In this document: positions 60,656-64,000 of the stretch, one piece after another | Numbering within the stretch: position 1 is the first letter of the stretch | Layout: each line of letters opens with the position of its first letter | From: Saururus chinensis | Lineage: Eukaryota; Streptophyta; Magnoliopsida; Piperales; Saururaceae | Reading direction: 5' to 3' | Length of the DNA: 64,000 bases | Assembly (NCBI GenBank): GCA_035235625.1 | Contig: CP141141.1 | Coordinates: 21,449,968-21,513,967, forward strand | Translations under genes and position numbers: made by a program | Notes under the pieces: model-generated | Databases searched by the model: none | Told to the model about the DNA's origin: nothing | What the model saw: the letters and a program-made list of their open reading frames with translations, nothing else

Positions 60656-60949
60656 TTATATCAGAAAAATGGCAGTTGTCACGACACCACCTGCATTCTC
60701 ATCCACCAATCTAATTTTCTTTGTCTCTTTGTCCTCTTTCACTTCCCTATTACAAACAAATTTAGAAGACCCAAATCCACTCACACTACAACGAGCACCC
60801 ACATTGCCCACTCTCTCTGAAATAGCCCCTGAGACTGCCTGACAACTGCCAATTCCCATTGATTTCAAACAACTGCCAACCTCATTTTCTAGCGAGAACT
60901 TCATCTTCAAACTATAAGTGGCCTGCAGGTCAATGACTTGTGGGGTCAA
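60656..60949 (-). CDS. Uncertain 97-codon reading frame
   Basis: The minus-strand reading has a small-residue-rich first half (CQAVSGAISERVGNVGARCS) and a charged second half (NREVKEDKETKKIRLVDENA). That mix is more protein-like than most frames in this window and could be a first exon with a transit-peptide-like start. No family is recognised, no splice partner is evident, and it may be chance. Confidence 0.2.
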   Translation of the reverse strand: MTPQVIDLQATYSLKMKFSLENEVGSCLKSMGIGSCQAVSGAISERVGNVGARCSVSGFGSSKFVCNREVKEDKETKKIRLVDENAGGVVTTAIFLI

Positions 60950-61626
60950 TCAAGTTTATCATCCAAATATAAATTTCAACAATCATGACATGGCAAAAGG
61001 TTTAGACAAAACAATATAGAAGAAAAAAATATTGAATAGCACGCTACGAGCAATAACTGAGAAGCTGCTAAAGCATTTGATTTTATACTAGAAGAAGCAA
61101 ACCGACAAGTGATACACAACATGCATAGTGCATCCTTTCACTTGACCATAGTAAAGGACACAAGCCGTTAAAAATATCACTAAAAAACTATATCATTTCA
61201 AAAAAACCAATTATTTATTTAGAATCTAAATAAGAGTAGAACTAGTTTAGTTTTCTTTAATGTAACTAAACACAAAGGTAAAAAAACTATCAGACGGAGC
61301 TCCTGGTGGCTAGGCTGCTAGCAAGAGCCATCATCAGATGCCAGAGACTTTGATGAAGTCACGGTGTCAGCGCAACCCATATGTAGTAAACAAAATTGAT
61401 TCTAAAAGTACATCTCAGAAGTTCTATTTACAAAGAAATTTTCATTTTTTATTTAAACGAGAGGGTCCCATTGTTCAAGAATAACAGTATAAAAATATGA
61501 TCAAGAATTGACTGCTGCAATGTTTTTCAAAACACTTGAACTAACTAATTTCAAAACAAGAAAGTCGCAATCTATAAATGTAAATTATCATACATCTTCA
61601 CTAAGGGATGCAGAAACAGACTACGG
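60950..61626. other. Unassigned AT-rich DNA
   Basis: A-rich tracts and no supported gene or element. Confidence 0.3.
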
Positions 61627-62825
61627 CTATCGGTAATTTTCTTAGCAAGGGCATCAAATAGAATCAAAGTAGTTTAGTACGCATTATCAAATTAAGTGTC
61701 TTCAAAGTGGTTACAGGAAACGGAGGAAAAAATAAATAAGTATATAATTAGTCCTTTAGAATGTTTACATATAAAATGTAAAAGGCCATGCAGAATTGAC
61801 CTCTCATTCTTTTTTCTTTTTTTGCCTCTCATTCATCCATTGCAGATCTGCTTATTTAGATTTTCTGCTCTTTTTTTAACACCACCTCAGTTTTTAACTT
61901 CTATAGCATTTTTGTCTTTCTTGAATCCCCATCACATTCTCTTCTCAAACACTGTTTACTTATCTTTTCATATTTTTCCACCCACCTCTTAATTCATCTT
62001 TTCCTTCTTCAACTTCCACTATCTGTAATTTTCTTACAAGCAAGGGCATCAAATAGAGTCAAAGTAGTTTAGTAAGCATTATCAAAGAAGTGTCTTTAAA
62101 GTGGTTGCAGGAAATGGAGGAAAAAAATAAATAACTAAGTATATAGATTAGTCCTTTAGAATGTTTACATATCAAATGTAAAAGGCCATGCAGAACTGAC
62201 CTCTCATTCTTTTTTCTTTTTTTGTCTCTCATTCATCCATAGCAGATCTGCTTATTTAGATTTTCTGCTCTTTTTTTAACACCATCTCATTTTTTAACTT
62301 TTATAGCATTTTTGTCTCTCTTGAATCCCCATCACTTTCTCTTCTCAAACACTCTGTGTACTTATCTTTTCATATTTTTCCACCCACCTCTTAATTCATA
62401 TTTTCCTTCTTCAACTTCCACAATCTGTAATTTTCTTACAAGCAAGGGCATCAAATAGAGTCAAAGTAGTTTAGTAAGCATTATCAAAATAAGTGTCTTT
62501 AAAGTGGTTGCAGGAAATGGAGGAAAAAATAAATAACTAAGCATATAGATTAGTCCTTTAGAATGTGTACGTATAAAATGTAAAAGGCAATGCAGAACTG
62601 ACCTCTCATTCTTTTTTCTTTTTTCTTTCCTCTCATTCATCCATTGCTGATCTGCTCATTTAGATTTGCTACTCTTTTTTTAACACCACCTCAATTTTTC
62701 ACTTCTATAGCATTTTTGTCTCTTTTGAATCCCCATCACTTTCTCTTCTCAAACACTCTGTTTACTTATCTTTTCATATTTTTCCACCCACCTCTTAATT
62801 CATCTTTTCCTTCTTCAACTTCCAC
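61627..62825. repeat. Tandem triplication, unit about 400 bp
   Basis: Three head-to-tail units start at 61,627, 62,019 and 62,421 (392, 402 and 405 bp). Each contains TAATTTTCTTA, AAGGGCATCAAATAGA, a CTCTCATTCTTTTTTCTTTT pyrimidine tract and ends at ACTTCCAC. Units agree at well over nine in ten positions. Plus-strand reading frames in units 1 and 3 with the same FLTSIAFLS words are products of the repeat. Confidence 0.9.
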
Positions 62826-63109
62826 CTCTCTCATCAACATTACATGTTCAAGCTACTCCTACTTCCCATCTTGGTGCAAATTAATATGACATGATACATG
62901 ATGGATCACCTCAAAATTTTGCTCGTACTGCCTGAATTCACTTGTTCATCTAAAACACTACGAGATATATATCCATATAAAATGGAAAGATTTTGTAAAG
63001 CCAGCCAGGGATATGTATAAGCCTTACAAACAAAGCGCCAATATTCATCCAGAGAAAAGGCACTTAACAATGTGTGCAAATTATACAACCTAATCAAAAG
63101 TTAGTCTAA
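62826..63109. other. Spacer between triplication and ALG14-like fragment
   Basis: No recognised feature. It would be intron or 3' flank if the ALG14-like exon is part of a gene extending left on the minus strand. Confidence 0.3.
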
Positions 63110-63207
63110 TCATGAACTGCATAAAACTCCTAAAAAGCTTAGCATTGTCTTATGACACCGATCTTTTGAAAATGAGAAAGAAGTCAGATGGAAGACTCTT
63201 CCAAGAC

Positions 63208-63319
63208 CTTGAATTTCTGCACTCATATTATCCGTAGCTGCTGAAACATAATATCTGGGCCTGAACCTTTCTTTATGAAGCACGCGTACAAGATTGAGCA
63301 TTTTTGTTGTATGGCCCCC
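63208..63319 (-). pseudogene. ALG14: ALG14-like fragment (UDP-GlcNAc transferase membrane subunit)
   Basis: The minus strand reads FGGHTTKMLNLVRVLHKERF and then RPRYYVSAATDNMS. In plant ALG14 the matching block is GSGGHTAEMLNLLxVLxKDRFxPRxYxAAATDNMS, so about 33 residues align. ALG14 anchors the ALG13 catalytic subunit at the endoplasmic reticulum and helps add the second GlcNAc to dolichol-linked oligosaccharide; this block is its nucleotide-sugar-binding-fold start. A donor-like AAG/GTCTTGG follows at 63,208/63,207, so it could be an exon. However, the usual N-terminal membrane segment is absent in frame upstream, the glycine-rich loop reads LMFGGHT instead of LGSGGHT, and plastid DNA follows on the right. 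A decayed fragment is the more likely reading; no later exons were found inside the window. Confidence 0.7.
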
Positions 63320-63377
63320 GAACATAAGAGATAAGAACCCATGGCCCAGCTCCAATTAGTAATGGGTAAAATGTAAC

Positions 63378-63440
63378 ACTTCCTCCATCCCATATTAATG
63401 TCCTATTTGTTTTTTTAAAATGAACTAATTTTAGTTCATT
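63378..63440. repeat. Stowaway-like terminal sequence
   Basis: CTTCCTCCATCCCATATTAA resembles the CTCCCTCCGTCCCA terminus of Stowaway MITEs. No matching second terminus or TA duplication was found, so only one end is suggested. It sits right upstream of the ALG14-like fragment. Confidence 0.35.
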
Positions 63441-63573
63441 TTGAAAAACCAAACCCTGGCATAGATCTAAGCAAAGATTCCCTCAAGGAGATCCAATGAA
63501 AAGGAAAGGAAAAAAACATTTTTTTTGTTTTTTTAACAGTATGGGGTCGCGAAGCTAAACAATCCTTTGGTTC

Positions 63574-63695
63574 TCCCTGAAAGAAAAGGCTGAATAGATT
63601 GTATTTGTAAGTAATACTACACCTAGACTTCCTAATACAATACCCGATCCAAAAAATACTAAAAGAATATCATGTACGGGTCCCGGTAAATCCAT
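63574..63695 (-). pseudogene. ndhG: Plastid-derived ndhG 5' fragment (NUPT)
   Basis: From an ATG at 63,695 the minus strand reads [18 protein letters not shown] and then [13 protein letters not shown], the N-terminus of plastid NAD(P)H dehydrogenase subunit 6. Similarity continues to about residue 40 (TIYSAFS) and stops near 63,574; the native protein is about 175 residues. AT-rich intergenic-like DNA lies upstream to about 63,770. This is a transferred plastid piece without a plastid promoter context and is taken to be non-functional. Confidence 0.85.
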
Positions 63696-63838
63696 TATAT
63701 GTAAAATAATAAAAAATTAAAATAGGAATATTTCATTACCCTAATGATCGGGCCGAAAAAAAGGGGGTGCTCAATGCTTGCCTAAATGGTATGATCTGTT
63801 TTTCAACAGACCATATTGTGGAACAATTACAAGGGTAG

Positions 63839-64000
63839 ATTCACTGGGTTGAATTGGTATTATTCTCGATACGGCAGAATCATTCTATTCGATCTAATGA
63901 GTACCTTGTGTCAGAATTAAGAAATTCTATGGCTCAAATCTTTAGCATTCTCTTATTTATCACCTCTGTTTACTATTTAGGTAGAATGCCGCACCTATTG
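63839..64000 (+). pseudogene. ycf1: Plastid-derived ycf1 fragment (NUPT), runs off window
   Basis: The plus strand reads [20 protein letters not shown] and then [20 protein letters not shown], matching the N-terminal membrane region of Ycf1/Tic214 (usual: [27 protein letters not shown]). The last residues, GRMPHLL, already depart from the usual GRIPSPI. In the plastid genome ndhG and ycf1 are several kilobases apart and on the same strand; here they are about 140 bp apart on opposite strands, so the insert is rearranged. The far end lies outside the window. Confidence 0.85.

Noticed and set aside
61696-62889. Similar plus-strand frames with FLTSIAFLS as a small gene family
   Set aside because: They come from the 400 bp triplication and pyrimidine tracts, and their ends differ by chance.
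63378-63440. Complete Stowaway MITE
   Set aside because: Only one terminus is suggested; no second end or TA duplication was found, so only a low-confidence end is listed.

Overview
This is a gene-poor, repeat-dense stretch of a flowering-plant nuclear chromosome. The evidence is plant-type LTR retrotransposons (Ty3/gypsy chromovirus of Reina size, Tat/Athila-like gypsy, Sirevirus-like and other Ty1/copia), a PIF/Harbinger transposase remnant, foldback and hAT-like non-autonomous DNA elements, plastid DNA (ndhG and ycf1 pieces) at the right edge, and a fragment of a nuclear housekeeping gene (ALG14-like). The species cannot be named from the sequence. I find no complete protein-coding host gene, no rRNA or tRNA gene, and no bacterial-type system.

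Layout. 1-5.4 kb: LTR-type repeats carrying a degenerate array of about 55 bp units, a 48 bp array and a perfect 566 bp tandem duplication ending in (TA)n. 5.4-8.3 kb: a Sirevirus LTR scrap, then a Tat/Athila-like LTR with leader and gag start. 8.3-12 kb: unassigned repeat-like DNA. 12-15.9 kb: Sirevirus-like gag remnant and its LTR, split by a 337 bp foldback element. 16-21.8 kb: a large inverted duplication whose arms share the same LTR/flank junction. 21.4-31.9 kb: two nested, related chromoviruses on the minus strand; the outer one has a perfect 5 bp target duplication. 32-36 kb: a foldback element, a hAT-like element, a possibly low-copy island and a Harbinger transposase tail. 36.6-44.8 kb: a Ty1/copia remnant split by two 2.4 kb LTRs of one family in opposite orientation, one with a perfect target duplication. 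45-48.8 kb: a decayed copia element with both LTRs. 49.5-54.9 kb: a second copia of that family, its LTR split by a gypsy solo LTR, followed by another 2.4 kb-family LTR. 55-63 kb: mostly unassigned DNA with an LTR-like block, a 400 bp triplication and two weak exon candidates. 63.1-64 kb: ALG14-like fragment and rearranged plastid DNA.

The genes do not work together as a system; the window is a record of layered insertions. Order can be read in places: the outer chromovirus inserted before the 16-21.8 kb inverted duplication, the Tat/Athila-like solo LTR landed inside an older copia LTR, and the 2.4 kb-family LTR landed inside a copia pol region. The least ordinary signals are a CG-containing palindromic motif (core TTCGAACG...CCTGCAGGG) recurring inside two different LTR families, a promoter-like cassette shared by four loci, and the perfect tandem duplication at 4.0-5.1 kb. 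All comparisons were made by eye; percentages are rough counts.
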